A stretch of 64,000 bases of DNA from Phytophthora sp. 'mugwort' (Eukaryota > Oomycota > Peronosporomycetes > Peronosporales > Peronosporaceae). The DNA is taken from contig JAUCEF010000013.1 in the NCBI GenBank assembly GCA_033558025.1, forward strand, positions 3,713,001-3,777,000. Reading direction: 5' to 3'. Within the stretch, counting starts at the first letter, position 1. Every line of letters begins with the position of its first letter. Under the pieces are notes generated by a model that was given only the letters and a program-made list of their open reading frames with translations, searched no databases and was not told where the DNA came from. This document shows, piece by piece, positions 9,013-18,515 of the stretch. The position numbers and the translations under genes were made by a program.

Positions 9013-12000
9013 CTAGTCACTAATCTCGATGCATGTCACGCTGCCATCACTGTCCTCTCTATCCTCGACACGTTGCTCCTCTTCCTGCTCCTGCTGCGTG
9101 AAGAATAGTCTCCTGAGGTCTCCAGTCGACAATCGGGTTTCACGTAGCCTGCTCTTCTTGGCACTCGATAGGAGATCACCATCGCCCAAGAAGGCAGCTG
9201 TAAGCTGGCACTTTTTGTTTTGCAACGCCACTACGCGCTCCTCAATGGAGCCTTTAACAATGAAACGAACGACGCGCACCTCCCTTGTCTGGCCGAAACG
9301 ATGTGCACGATCGATCGCCTGGCGCTCAAGGCTCGGGTTCCAGCTTGGCTCCATGATGAAAACGTGTGCGGCCGCTGTAAGGTTTAATCCAAGGCCGCCA
9401 GTGCGCAAGGAGAGGAGCAGCACATTGAGTGGCGGACCAAGACCTGGTCGCATGTTGAAACTGTCTTCGTGCTGCTGGAAAGTCCGCACAACTTGCTCTC
9501 GATCCTTGGCTGGCATTCTACCATCCAGCTTCGCGAATGCAATAGCCTCGTTGCCAACATCGGACGCCTTTTCCAAGGACGCAACTCGCGTCTCGCACTG
9601 AACATTGTGAGCTTCCAGGCGCTCGGCAATCATATCCAGGAAACTTGTCCACTGCGAGATCACCAGCACTCGCTCTCGACGAGCTCGCACCTTTCTCAGC
9701 TCCTTCATCAATGCTGTCAGCTTCGTTGATTCCAATGGACCACATCCGGCCACAGTATTAACATCCGCGTGCTGCTCCCGAAGGCGCTTCAGCAGCTCCG
9801 CTTCTCCAGCAGAGAACGGCGAAATGCCGTCCCTTGCATTCCCGACCAAAGCTTCAGCACTCGCTGCACGTGTTTGAACATCTACCAACGGGTCTGCGGT
9901 CACCAAAGCACAAGCATCACACACCTGCCGAAGTCGCAGGATAAGCTCAAACACGTGCATGAACAACGGTCGTTCGCCACCATCTTTGGTTGGAGTAGTG
10001 AGAGGAACTCGGCGGCCCTGCTTGGCCTCTTTGGACTGTAAATAACGAAACACTTGGCGTTTAGTAGAGCGATGCAGCAGCATGTACAGAGCCCGCTCAA
10101 CATCGGAAGCAAACTCAAGCTCGATAGTCTCTTCAGTTTTCTCGGGTAAATCCAGGATAGGAGCTCTTGAACGCGCGTCCACCGTGGATTTAAGTCGGCG
10201 CATGACGATGCGGGGCACCAGCGCGCCTAACTCCCGTTCCGAAAGAGCATGGGCACGGTTGCCAAGCCCAACAAATTGCAGCAACGCCGCTAGGTCTCCT
10301 GTCCGGTTCTGAATGGGAGTTCCAGTCACACACCAGCGGCGTCGGCTTCCGAGCGTAAACGCAGCCCGTGCTCGTGCGCATCCAGCATTTGCAATCATAT
10401 GACTTTCGTCCAAGATCACTCGGAACCACTGCAGTTGATGCAGCTTTGATGTCACCACAGACTTCTTCGACTGTGGAGTAAGACGTGGTGCTTGATGCCA
10501 TCCATCCTCTGCGCCAGTCCTCTCGTCATGTTCTTGGCCTCCATCATCGCCACTGTCCTTGTCTCGAACCTTGCACTCCAAAAGTCGGAGGGTGTCGTAC
10601 GTCGAAAGCACAATATCAGCTCCCATAAACTGTGTAGCAGAACGGAAGCTCTTGCGTGTAGCACCTTGATACGTCACCACGCTAAGGTTCGTCTTGGCTC
10701 GAATCTCTTGTTCCCACTGCGATAGAATTGACAGCGGCGTTACGATAAGTGTCGGAGGAGTAAGGCGAGGCACCGAACTACCTGTGCTGTTTCTTGCTCG
10801 GGCATCTGCCTCTCGAGCTTGACGAAGAGATTCACAAATAAGTGCAAGACAACAGACTGTCTTACCAAGGCCCATTTCATCTGCCAGCACTCCACCACAA
10901 ACTTTCGCAACCAAAGCGTCAACTGCTGTTGCTTCACCGCGGCGTTGCTGATCAATAGTAACAGGGTTTCCAGGTTCTTTCTCTCTTTCCAGCATCCACT
11001 GCAGTGCTTCCTTTTGATATGGTTGCAGGTCTACCAGGAGCTCCGGCACGACGTATGGGAACACACCTGGCTTGGCTGCAAGAGATTTGCGACGTCTGTG
11101 GCGACGACGCCGGTCGCTTGCAAATCGATATTCCATTTCCAGTGGCAGCTTCGTATGCAATAACGCACCGCGGTTTGCACGCTTCCGTGACAACGCCGAC
11201 CTTGAAAACGATGGAGCTGTAGGGGGCGTTTGCGCTGCTGTCCGCGTTGAAGCAGATGCAGGTGTCGAATGAGTCGCTTTTCTCGCTGACGAAGCTGTCG
11301 GAGAAGCAAACGTTGTCCGTCTTGCTGATGCAACAGTCGGTGAAGAATACGCACCCTTTCTCGTCGAGGAAGCTGTGCGTGTTGATTGTGATGTCTTTCT
11401 TGCTGACGAAGCCGTGGGAGATGCGTACGACGTTCGTCTAGCAGAGGAAGCTGTGGGTGAAGCAAATGTTGCGCGCCTACCACTCAAGAAATGATTCTGC
11501 GTTGCTGTGCTCTTTCTTTTTGCTGAAGCGGGGGTCGACATTTTGTTTGACGTTGCAGGGGTCTCGTTCTGCTTCGTTGCACGTCGAGTGCCTTCTTGGG
11601 TCGATTCCCCAACGGTTTGACTGGCGTCAGGAATGCAAGGTACAGTTTCCAGTGCAGGTTGCTCTGGTTCATGCATATCAACATCGTGTTCCTCGTCTTC
11701 GTGTTGCTGGTCTTCGTCGCCGTAGTGATTTCCATCTCCAAACTTGAAGTCAGGTTCTGAAGCCCACGGTGCCCTCTCAGTTGCATCTTCTGGCGAGGAC
11801 AATCGATGAGCAGACTCGTCGCCGTTTCTCGTATCGACTGGCACCTTGCTGTTTGATTCTTTCTCCTCGATGGAAACCTCGTCTTCAGCTTCATTCTTCT
11901 CTTCATCATTGTCTTCTTCGCTATCGCTGCTAAATACCAATTCCTTAGATACATTCATAACTTCAGCATCATCGTGATGATCCACCCTCAGGTTCTCTGC

Positions 12001-12795
12001 AGGGTCTTGATCATCGGCAGCTTTATCTTCACACGCAAGAACCCCAGCTTGTCCACTCTCGTCTTGGTCTGCTGCTTCCGCCACCACAGCCTTTTCCTCG
12101 TCCTCATGTACTTCAGACACATCGATCATCTGTGTATCTTCCTCCTCCGATTCGTCCTCATCCACGCAATCCCCTTCGTTCTCATCGTCGCTCAAATGCA
12201 TCGAATGCATAGAGACGTCAAGATCCCCTCCTCTAAAACTCGGTTCCAGTGACCGACGAGGTGTTCGCCGCGTCTTTCCGGCGGGTTTTGGCGACCATTG
12301 TCCGGGTGTCCAGGGCGACTTGGAAGCTCCTGATGGCGGCGAAATCGTGCCTGCGTACTCCATTGAAGTGCGTCTATTGTCTGCAATGGGCGACACATCC
12401 GCCATTCGCAGTTGCAGTCGCTGAGAGGCGCTCACGCGGCGTTGAGGGGTCGATTGGGACCCTAAATCCTGCGAATTGAACGCTGGGAACATGTGGCTGT
12501 CTGATGGCGGCGGGGTGCTGTAGACGTACGACTGGTCCGACATGGGCGAGTCGATTGGCGCTGAAGTGGTCGAGAGCGTCTGTGACGCGGGGATAGGCGC
12601 CTGCCATCGACTATGATTTGGTGGAGCGTGCTTGATACCCGCCGCCGCCAGGACTTCACGTAGCTGGCGCTCATCCACCTGTGTTACGGCTGGAGAACAC
12701 TCAACCGCGTACCCTCCGAAGCGGTCTGCGATTACCCGCCGCGCGTAAACGCGCCAGTCGCGCTCGTACTCGCGCTGCCATCGCCCTGTAGACAT
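9013..12795 (-). CDS. SNF2-family ATPase, TTF2/Rad16-like, without a RING finger
   Basis: Intronless, 1260 residues. The N-terminal half is acidic and disordered (residues 200-380). A run of Ser/Thr/Ala/Arg repeats (SPTASSARR-type, period about 13-14) spans about 435-540. A basic patch (RRRRHRRRK) precedes the motor. Helicase motifs: LQPYQKEALQWML, Walker A DEMGLGKTVC at about 640, DESH at about 793, SLRTGGLGLNLTAA at about 1128, and DRAHRFGQ at about 1160. The closest known relatives are TTF2/lodestar and the Rad5/Rad16 group. Rad5, Rad16 and HLTF carry a RING between the helicase halves; no Cys/His cluster is visible here, which favours a TTF2-like transcript-release ATPase over a ubiquitin ligase (inference). 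Acts in the nucleus. Confidence 0.88.
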   Translation of the reverse strand: MSTGRWQREYERDWRVYARRVIADRFGGYAVECSPAVTQVDERQLREVLAAAGIKHAPPNHSRWQAPIPASQTLSTTSAPIDSPMSDQSYVYSTPPPSDSHMFPAFNSQDLGSQSTPQRRVSASQRLQLRMADVSPIADNRRTSMEYAGTISPPSGASKSPWTPGQWSPKPAGKTRRTPRRSLEPSFRGGDLDVSMHSMHLSDDENEGDCVDEDESEEEDTQMIDVSEVHEDEEKAVVAEAADQDESGQAGVLACEDKAADDQDPAENLRVDHHDDAEVMNVSKELVFSSDSEEDNDEEKNEAEDEVSIEEKESNSKVPVDTRNGDESAHRLSSPEDATERAPWASEPDFKFGDGNHYGDEDQQHEDEEHDVDMHEPEQPALETVPCIPDASQTVGESTQEGTRRATKQNETPATSNKMSTPASAKRKSTATQNHFLSGRRATFASPTASSARRTSYASPTASSARKTSQSTRTASSTRKGAYSSPTVASARRTTFASPTASSARKATHSTPASASTRTAAQTPPTAPSFSRSALSRKRANRGALLHTKLPLEMEYRFASDRRRRHRRRKSLAAKPGVFPYVVPELLVDLQPYQKEALQWMLEREKEPGNPVTIDQQRRGEATAVDALVAKVCGGVLADEMGLGKTVCCLALICESLRQAREADARARNSTGSSVPRLTPPTLIVTPLSILSQWEQEIRAKTNLSVVTYQGATRKSFRSATQFMGADIVLSTYDTLRLLECKVRDKDSGDDGGQEHDERTGAEDGWHQAPRLTPQSKKSVVTSKLHQLQWFRVILDESHMIANAGCARARAAFTLGSRRRWCVTGTPIQNRTGDLAALLQFVGLGNRAHALSERELGALVPRIVMRRLKSTVDARSRAPILDLPEKTEETIELEFASDVERALYMLLHRSTKRQVFRYLQSKEAKQGRRVPLTTPTKDGGERPLFMHVFELILRLRQVCDACALVTADPLVDVQTRAASAEALVGNARDGISPFSAGEAELLKRLREQHADVNTVAGCGPLESTKLTALMKELRKVRARRERVLVISQWTSFLDMIAERLEAHNVQCETRVASLEKASDVGNEAIAFAKLDGRMPAKDREQVVRTFQQHEDSFNMRPGLGPPLNVLLLSLRTGGLGLNLTAAAHVFIMEPSWNPSLERQAIDRAHRFGQTREVRVVRFIVKGSIEERVVALQNKKCQLTAAFLGDGDLLSSAKKSRLRETRLSTGDLRRLFFTQQEQEEEQRVEDREDSDGSVTCIEISD
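11160..11480 (-). repeat. In-frame tandem repeat array, SPTASSARR type
   Basis: Within the SNF2 gene, a unit of about 39-42 bp is repeated six or seven times with drift. It encodes variants of ASPTASSARR followed by K/R-T-xx-S. The repeats are Ser/Thr-Pro and Arg rich, so they could be kinase targets or a DNA-contacting linker. Copy number is likely to vary between strains. Confidence 0.7.
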
Positions 12796-13478
12796 CTCCA
12801 GCGATGACCGCCGGTTGATTTCAAATTTGAAATGTCAAAGTGACACGTTCAATTTCGGCCAATCAGAAGTGCGCTGATACCACCGAGTCTTTCGTTGCAT
12901 ATGACGATGCGAAGTGGACGAGTACACGCTCATGATGAGGAGCACACCGGAGCTCCCGTTCAATGGCGAGTATGACGCACGGGCAGTCTCGTCCGACAGG
13001 TTAGCAAGTTCCGCGTGCTCGAGTTCAGCTGCACGCTGGTCATGCTCGGCCTCACGCTCTTTTTTGCCTGCATCCCCCTACAGCAACTCAACGTCGGTCC
13101 GCCAGATTCTCTTGTTGAAGTGAAAATGTGGTGGAAGTAGTTCATTGGGATTCATTATATACTTCGATGCGCTCTCACAAGAGTCGCTGTGCTAGATTCG
13201 CCGCCACTACTACCAAAACACAGTAGGAAGCGACGAGTAGGAGCCTAGCTGCCACGCGTCCTTCCTCATAATATCGCCAACGAGGTCATTCGCAGATCTG
13301 GCTGAAAACTGCGTCTCTGGGGGCTGTTTATAGTGTTTTTCGAAGATGATTGGCTGAGGGTGCTGGCGATGGACGTCACTACTGGTACTGGGGGGGAGGG
13401 CTATGGAAACAAGTGAGCTCCTTGCATCTGCATCGAATGCAGGGGCTTCAGGACGATGAACTGAAACGATACAACACG
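12796..13478. promoter_or_regulatory. Upstream region of the SNF2 gene with CCAAT box and AT palindrome
   Basis: Just upstream of the SNF2 start lies a perfect 16-bp palindrome, ATTTCAAATTTGAAAT (12818-12833). A CCAAT motif is at 12859-12863 on the plus strand. Together they look like promoter elements; factor binding is inference. A possible small plus-strand gene at 12901-13140 would share this promoter. The rest, to 13478, holds nothing recognisable except an ATTGG (inverted CCAAT) near 13350 and a G-run at about 13390. Confidence 0.4.
12901..13140 (+). CDS. Possible small single-pass membrane protein interrupted by one in-frame stop
   Basis: From ATG 12901 the frame runs to GTA-TGA at 12970-12975, then continues open to TAG at 13138-13140. 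The stop lies inside a GTATGA...GACAG segment (12970-12999). If that were spliced, the frame is kept and a protein of about 69 residues results. It would have a charged N-terminus, one hydrophobic helix (CTLVMLGLTLFFACIPLQQL) and a short polar tail. A 30-nt intron is unusually small, so this may instead be a broken gene or a chance frame. Divergent from the SNF2 gene with 105 bp between starts. No family recognised. Confidence 0.3.
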
Positions 13479-15536
13479 CTATCGCCGCCGTCCAGCGAAT
13501 CGCTGGAACAAGCTGCCAGTCGATTGTGAACGCTCAGGGACTTCATTCGACCCCGGCAAAGAAGTGGTACTCTTGTTGGTCGTGAAGGGGAAGCCGCGTC
13601 GCGTCGTCGCCTTCAGCACGCTCCTCTCTTCGGCGGTTTGAAGCAGGGACTGACAGTCGTGAAATCGAAGATTCTCCGGACTAAGCACGTTGTACACAGC
13701 ATTGTCGACGTGCGAGGTGTTCGGCTGATTGAAGGCTTTCGGGTACGGCTCCGGATGCGGGCCGAACAAACTGGCAGCGGCCACACTGGCGAAGTAGCCA
13801 GACTTGGACTGGGCCATAGTTGCCAGATGAAGGCCGTAGCCAGCCAACGACGAACTGGACGAAACAGTCGAATAGTTGAGCGAAGCCACCGAGTTGCTGT
13901 GCTTCAGCAGCTCAGACTTCAACCCAGTCGACAACGGACCCGAGTGGCCGATCTGGTTGTTACCGTCGTACTCGTCGTCGCCATTGGGACCAAAGTTCGT
14001 CACAGACACGCACACAGCCAAGGAATCCAATGAGTCAATCGCGGATACTCTATCCTCAGCATCCGCTCCGTTCTTCGTACGCAAGGACTGGCGCAGTTGA
14101 TTGCATTGATCATCCAGCAGCGAGTCGAGGGCCGAAGAGCTGTCGTGATTGTTGCTAGACGTGAGGTCCGCCGTCGTGAGCTCCATGTCGCTAAAGTAGC
14201 GATTGTTGTCATCGTCCTGGTCAAACGGCGGAGGCGACGAGGTTTTTCTCATCGACTCTCCTTCAGTGCTTGTGTCAGACATACACTCCTCATCCACACT
14301 ACGCCAACGTTGCCTCTGCGACTTCATGTCGTAGCTAAAGCCGTACTCCCCGCCGCTCGTCATCTCATCAGCAGTAGGAGAATGCGCCTCAGACTGTTCA
14401 CCGAAGATCGAGTTCAGGTCCGAGTTGTAGTCATGAAGGGTAGGCTCCGAAGACTCGCCGATCAGGTTCTCCGTGTACTGAGTCAGTTTGTCAAGCTGCG
14501 ATCGTAGCATCGTCGAGCGATTAATCTGCTGCTGGAGACGAATTTCGAGCATGGCATTCTTCACTTCCAAGCGCTCGCTCTTCTGGCACACTGCCTCGTA
14601 CTTGGCTTGCAGATCTGTATACGCCCTCTCGACTTCATGGTACTTCTCTTCCATAGGCGATTCGACAGGGGCCACTGACTCCGAAATGGAGGTCTCGCTT
14701 AATCGTGGCGCATTGTTAGCATGGGCAAGTCCAGCAGAGGTCAGAGCCTCGATCCACTGGGCATTCGTAGCCACCATATTTTCCAGAATAGACTTCATCT
14801 CGTGCGTCTCCTTTTCCAGGAACTCCAAGTGATGGTCAAACACTGTCGTCTGATTTTGGTTGTTGTTGTTGTGGCTGATCTGGTTGTTCGTTGGACGAGC
14901 CGGCGACGTCGCGCCCATAGAGCGCGACGACGGCGACGACGACGCAGGGCGTTGAAACGACGTGAACATGGGCGATTCCTGCTGCTGTTGTAGCTGTAGC
15001 TGCTTTTGCTGCTGAAAAAGCCTCGACTTCGTCAGGCCGACCGAGGAGCGGACGTCGCCTGCCGACTGAAACGGTCTCCGACTGGCCAATCTCCTGGACG
15101 ACTGACGTCGCGGTGCCTCAAGGCCGCGTGAGGTCGTCGGGCCAATAGAGGCCGACAGGTCTTCACACTCGGCCGACTCCGGGGACAGGTCTGTGATGGT
15201 GAAGCGGCCTTTAACCTGCGTCTTGCCCTTACGCACAGACGAGCTAGAAGCCGAAAGGTCTTCACTGTTGTTATTGTTGTTGTCGTCGTCGTCATGGGGA
15301 TGCTCCGACGCGTCCGACACGGTGTCGAGCGATAGGCTGGGGGTAAGCACGTCCAGCTCGTCTTCGGGCACGTCAGTGACCACGAACTTCCGCGGCGTGC
15401 GGAGCTTGCGGCCAGTAATTTTAGGCACTAAGCGGCGGTGCTGGACGTCCAGGCGCTGCTCAGTGGCCGTGCGCACAAGCAGCAGTTCATGCGGCTGGCG
15501 CGCGCTAGGCGCCGAGACCGTGCTGGAGGTCGTCAT
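13479..15536 (-). CDS. Low-complexity coiled-coil protein with RFx[V/I]-like motifs, unrecognised
   Basis: Intronless, 685 residues, no enzymatic domain. Two related short motifs lie near the N-terminus: RKFVVTDVPEDE at about residue 50 and KGRFTITDLSPES at about 110. RF-x-[V/I] is the known docking peptide for the CCT domain of SPAK/OSR1-type kinases, so a link to a WNK/OSR1-like pathway is possible (inference). Homopolymer runs include D4N5, a Q-rich block (QQQKQLQLQQQQ) at about 180, and N-rich stretches. A coiled coil spans about 235-345 (EFLEKETHEMKSILENM, ERAYTDLQAKYEAV). The rest is Ser-rich with many acidic SP/TP sites. Probably a scaffold or regulatory target. The C-terminus ends QRFAGRRR. 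Confidence 0.8.
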   Translation of the reverse strand: MTTSSTVSAPSARQPHELLLVRTATEQRLDVQHRRLVPKITGRKLRTPRKFVVTDVPEDELDVLTPSLSLDTVSDASEHPHDDDDNNNNNSEDLSASSSSVRKGKTQVKGRFTITDLSPESAECEDLSASIGPTTSRGLEAPRRQSSRRLASRRPFQSAGDVRSSVGLTKSRLFQQQKQLQLQQQQESPMFTSFQRPASSSPSSRSMGATSPARPTNNQISHNNNNQNQTTVFDHHLEFLEKETHEMKSILENMVATNAQWIEALTSAGLAHANNAPRLSETSISESVAPVESPMEEKYHEVERAYTDLQAKYEAVCQKSERLEVKNAMLEIRLQQQINRSTMLRSQLDKLTQYTENLIGESSEPTLHDYNSDLNSIFGEQSEAHSPTADEMTSGGEYGFSYDMKSQRQRWRSVDEECMSDTSTEGESMRKTSSPPPFDQDDDNNRYFSDMELTTADLTSSNNHDSSSALDSLLDDQCNQLRQSLRTKNGADAEDRVSAIDSLDSLAVCVSVTNFGPNGDDEYDGNNQIGHSGPLSTGLKSELLKHSNSVASLNYSTVSSSSSLAGYGLHLATMAQSKSGYFASVAAASLFGPHPEPYPKAFNQPNTSHVDNAVYNVLSPENLRFHDCQSLLQTAEERSVLKATTRRGFPFTTNKSTTSLPGSNEVPERSQSTGSLFQRFAGRRR

Positions 15537-18515
15537 GGGCGTGTTTGCTGCTGTTGCGCCGCTTTCGGCGGGGTCGAGCGAGGCGGCAGATGTCTATCTT
15601 TCCTAGCACAGGGGGAAAGCCGATAGGTGACAACTACAGGGAGCGGAAGGCCGCGCTGCAGGCGAAAACACCACACCTTGATGCCGAAGTCTCCAGTCTG
15701 ATACTAAACCTTACTGGGGCCCATACAAACACTCGAGACGCGACACAAGGGGAGAGAGGAGCGAGTAGGCTAGAATCTAGGTAACCTAGCGGGTGGGTCG
15801 GGAATGGCATACGGGTTTCGGGATATTTATACGGCCCGTTAGGGATTAGGTGTGTGGCTACTTGGGATTTGTATGAGTCTTTTTTGCCAATGCGAGGAGT
15901 TGGAAATGTAACCGTAATTTTCGCGAGAAAATAGAAAACATGGTCAGTAACTTTGTTTTTCAGCGTGTTTCAGTGAAGGCGGACACGCCTGCATCGCATA
16001 TTGCCTTGTCCTTGGCCGTCCGCCGCGGTATTATTACCGCTAGTCTGCCTGCCCGGGTCGAAAATACGCCGAATCGTGCCGTCGGCCCATCGTCGAGGCC
16101 ACCGCATTCGCTAAAAGTGCCGCTACACTCAGCCACCACCGATCTGACTTACTAGCGTGCGTGCAAGTCGGCGTCTTACATTTCGCAGCGGCAACCGCCG
16201 GTTGGCAATCGGTCGGTAGAGAACAAACCACCTGCTGAAAAGCAATTAACGCTTTTGGAGGACGCCACGAAGCCACAAAGTCCACGCAGTACGGCGAGGT
16301 TGTGCAGCTGGCAACAACCTGATGGCGCCGCACCTGTAGGATCTCATGCTGCGCGACATCACATTCATCTCTTGAGCCCGATCGCTATGATACTGTAGAG
16401 TACCGTAATAATCTTATCGAAAGGCACCGCTTGTATCACAAAGGGGTACATGGGAAAAGTCACAGAAGTACAAATACTAATAAATTACAATCATCTCGGT
16501 TGTAAGGTATTTATGAAGAAGCGGGGCGACGGACAAAGGGTTCGAACCCCGTCATGGTTACTCGGAAAGTGAAGCCCTTATCTATATCTTGGTGTCAGGG
16601 TTCCAAGAAACGTAGGTGCACCTACTTACGTCCGTCCTCTGTTTCATTTTGCATTTATTTACTGCTCTAACTGGTAGGCTTACAACTCAGCAAAAAATAA
16701 AATCACGTACTGAAGCAGAGAGTCGTGAGCATACTGCGTTGGTGGTGCCTCGGCGCCTCTAACGCGGTGGTGGCGTTCTCGCGGCATTCTTTACTGCCAG
16801 AAATGCATTTGGCATAGTAGTAGATAATTTATTCAGAAAGATGATCAAATACAATACAGTGATCTGATAGGTTAATTGTTTAGGACCGTCGCCTGCAAGT
16901 AGTGTCTTTCGATAAGGTTATTACGGTACTGCATTCGTTTCAGTGCAGCATTTTTATTAATTCATTCCTGTTCCTCAACGATTTGTATATGATAACTGTA
17001 AATCGCACTTAGGCCCATTCGCTTAGGTGCGCCTGCGATAGCTGGGCAGTGCCAGTGGCACGTGGTTATGACGATGGATGAAGATCATGTCAAGCCCAAC
17101 ATCGTACAAACGCAGCACTGTGGTAGCGATTGCTGTTACTAAGCGCATGGTCGGTAGAAAAGGAAACAGCGCTCTGATAGCTGCCCGGAGCTGCGTGAAA
17201 ATCTGGCGAAGCTGCCGCTACGGCTTCTTGTCCTTGTGTTCTCTCGGCATCTAGGACGGGTTCCTCCTTTCAAGGTATGCAGTACATGTACTTTGCAGAA
17301 ATGTACTACCTGCAATGCCTTTAAGAGGGACTCTCAACAGGATCCACCTCGAACCGGTCTTCGTAATACGGGTAAGCAACGCAGCAATTCGTTTGCTTTT
17401 TCGATGGTTGGACGCATACGAAAAGTGCCTTTATAGCCTCAAAAAGAAACGCCGGATGAATAATTAAGCGCTGATGCACGCTGTATAATCGGTGGGAACC
17501 AGTAGTACTACAGCAATACTTATTAATCTTGATTTAGCCTCTGAAGCAAACACGTTTCCAAATATATTTCTTAAATATATATTCTTTTGTAAAAGTGCCA
17601 AAGTCGAATTAAGGACATCTATTTCATTTCGTTAGAAATCATCAGTCTAACAATCCGTTTCTAAACAGCGTACTAAGGTAGGTTTCAGCTGTGATTGGTT
17701 AAAACGCTAACCATCCAATGGATGGCTATGCGGAACGACTGGCTGGGCGAGTAGCCCTCAAATTGGCCGTGGCAAAATACGTAGCAGTTCGACTTTTCCC
17801 AGCGCCGCGACATTTGGACTAACAACAGAAGCAGTATAATTAGGTGACTTGCGTGTGTAATCTACATCCGACTGGACTTCTGGCGAGATCTCTCTTTCAC
17901 AGTGGAGATCCCAGAGTCAAGCAACTCGCCCCGAAGCGGAGCGCGCGCGTCTTTTGCTGTTGCAAGGCCGCGGAAGGCGCGCGCAGGCTCTGCAACTTTG
18001 TGAGGGAAAAGCGAAGCAAACAGTTGAAAAGCGAAGTCTCGGTTGTTGAGCATGTGGACCGCCTGGAGACCTTGGTTGCCTCGCTGGAAAACTTGCTCCA
18101 ACTGATTGATGGCTCCATATTCCCAATCTTTTTGCTAGTCTCTCTGACGATAATGCTGGAGACCAACCATGGAGCAGATATACCTGTAAAAAATTAAATG
18201 TATGCTAGTAGCAATAATAGCTCAACTACTCTACAATTAGTTCGTAGAATTTAAAGAACAAAGCTACAAGTCGTAGATTGAAAGTGCATATCCATTTGAA
18301 TTTGACAATGATGTGGCCTGCAATGTGAATGTATAGAAATTGTGAGGTACTATTACTAGTAGTACATGTATGGAGGTGTACAGGTACTGTTAGTGTAGTC
18401 GCTTGAGCTGGAGCTTTCAGGCGAAGGTTAATTAAGGAGCCCTGCCATCTATTCCTGCATCCGTGAGCGAATAAGGCGTTGGTTTGATTGTAAAATTTCG
18501 TGAACCGTGGAGGCC
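15537..18515. other. Gene-poor region, no supported gene
   Basis: About 3 kb. The first 250 bp are the promoter of the coiled-coil gene to the left. AT-rich blocks lie at 16800-17000 and 17520-17660. A perfect 14-bp palindrome GTAGGTGCACCTAC is at 16612-16625. The 17844-18166 segment is open in several frames on both strands, which suggests an old repeat rather than a gene. A GTAC/ACTAG-rich stretch lies near 18350-18390. No transposase, tRNA or conserved protein could be recognised. Confidence 0.5.

Noticed and set aside
16530..16555. tRNA-like T-loop GGGTTCGAACCCC
   Set aside because: No anticodon or D arm and no 7-bp acceptor stem could be found around it; the stem pairing is also imperfect.
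17236..17436. Small Cys-rich frame (CSTCTLQKCTTCNAF)
   Set aside because: Chance composition; no conserved zinc-binding spacing, no flanking exons, and AT-rich surroundings.
17844..18197. 117-codon plus-strand frame
   Set aside because: At least three minus frames are open over the same DNA and none shows homology, so it is not evidence of a gene.
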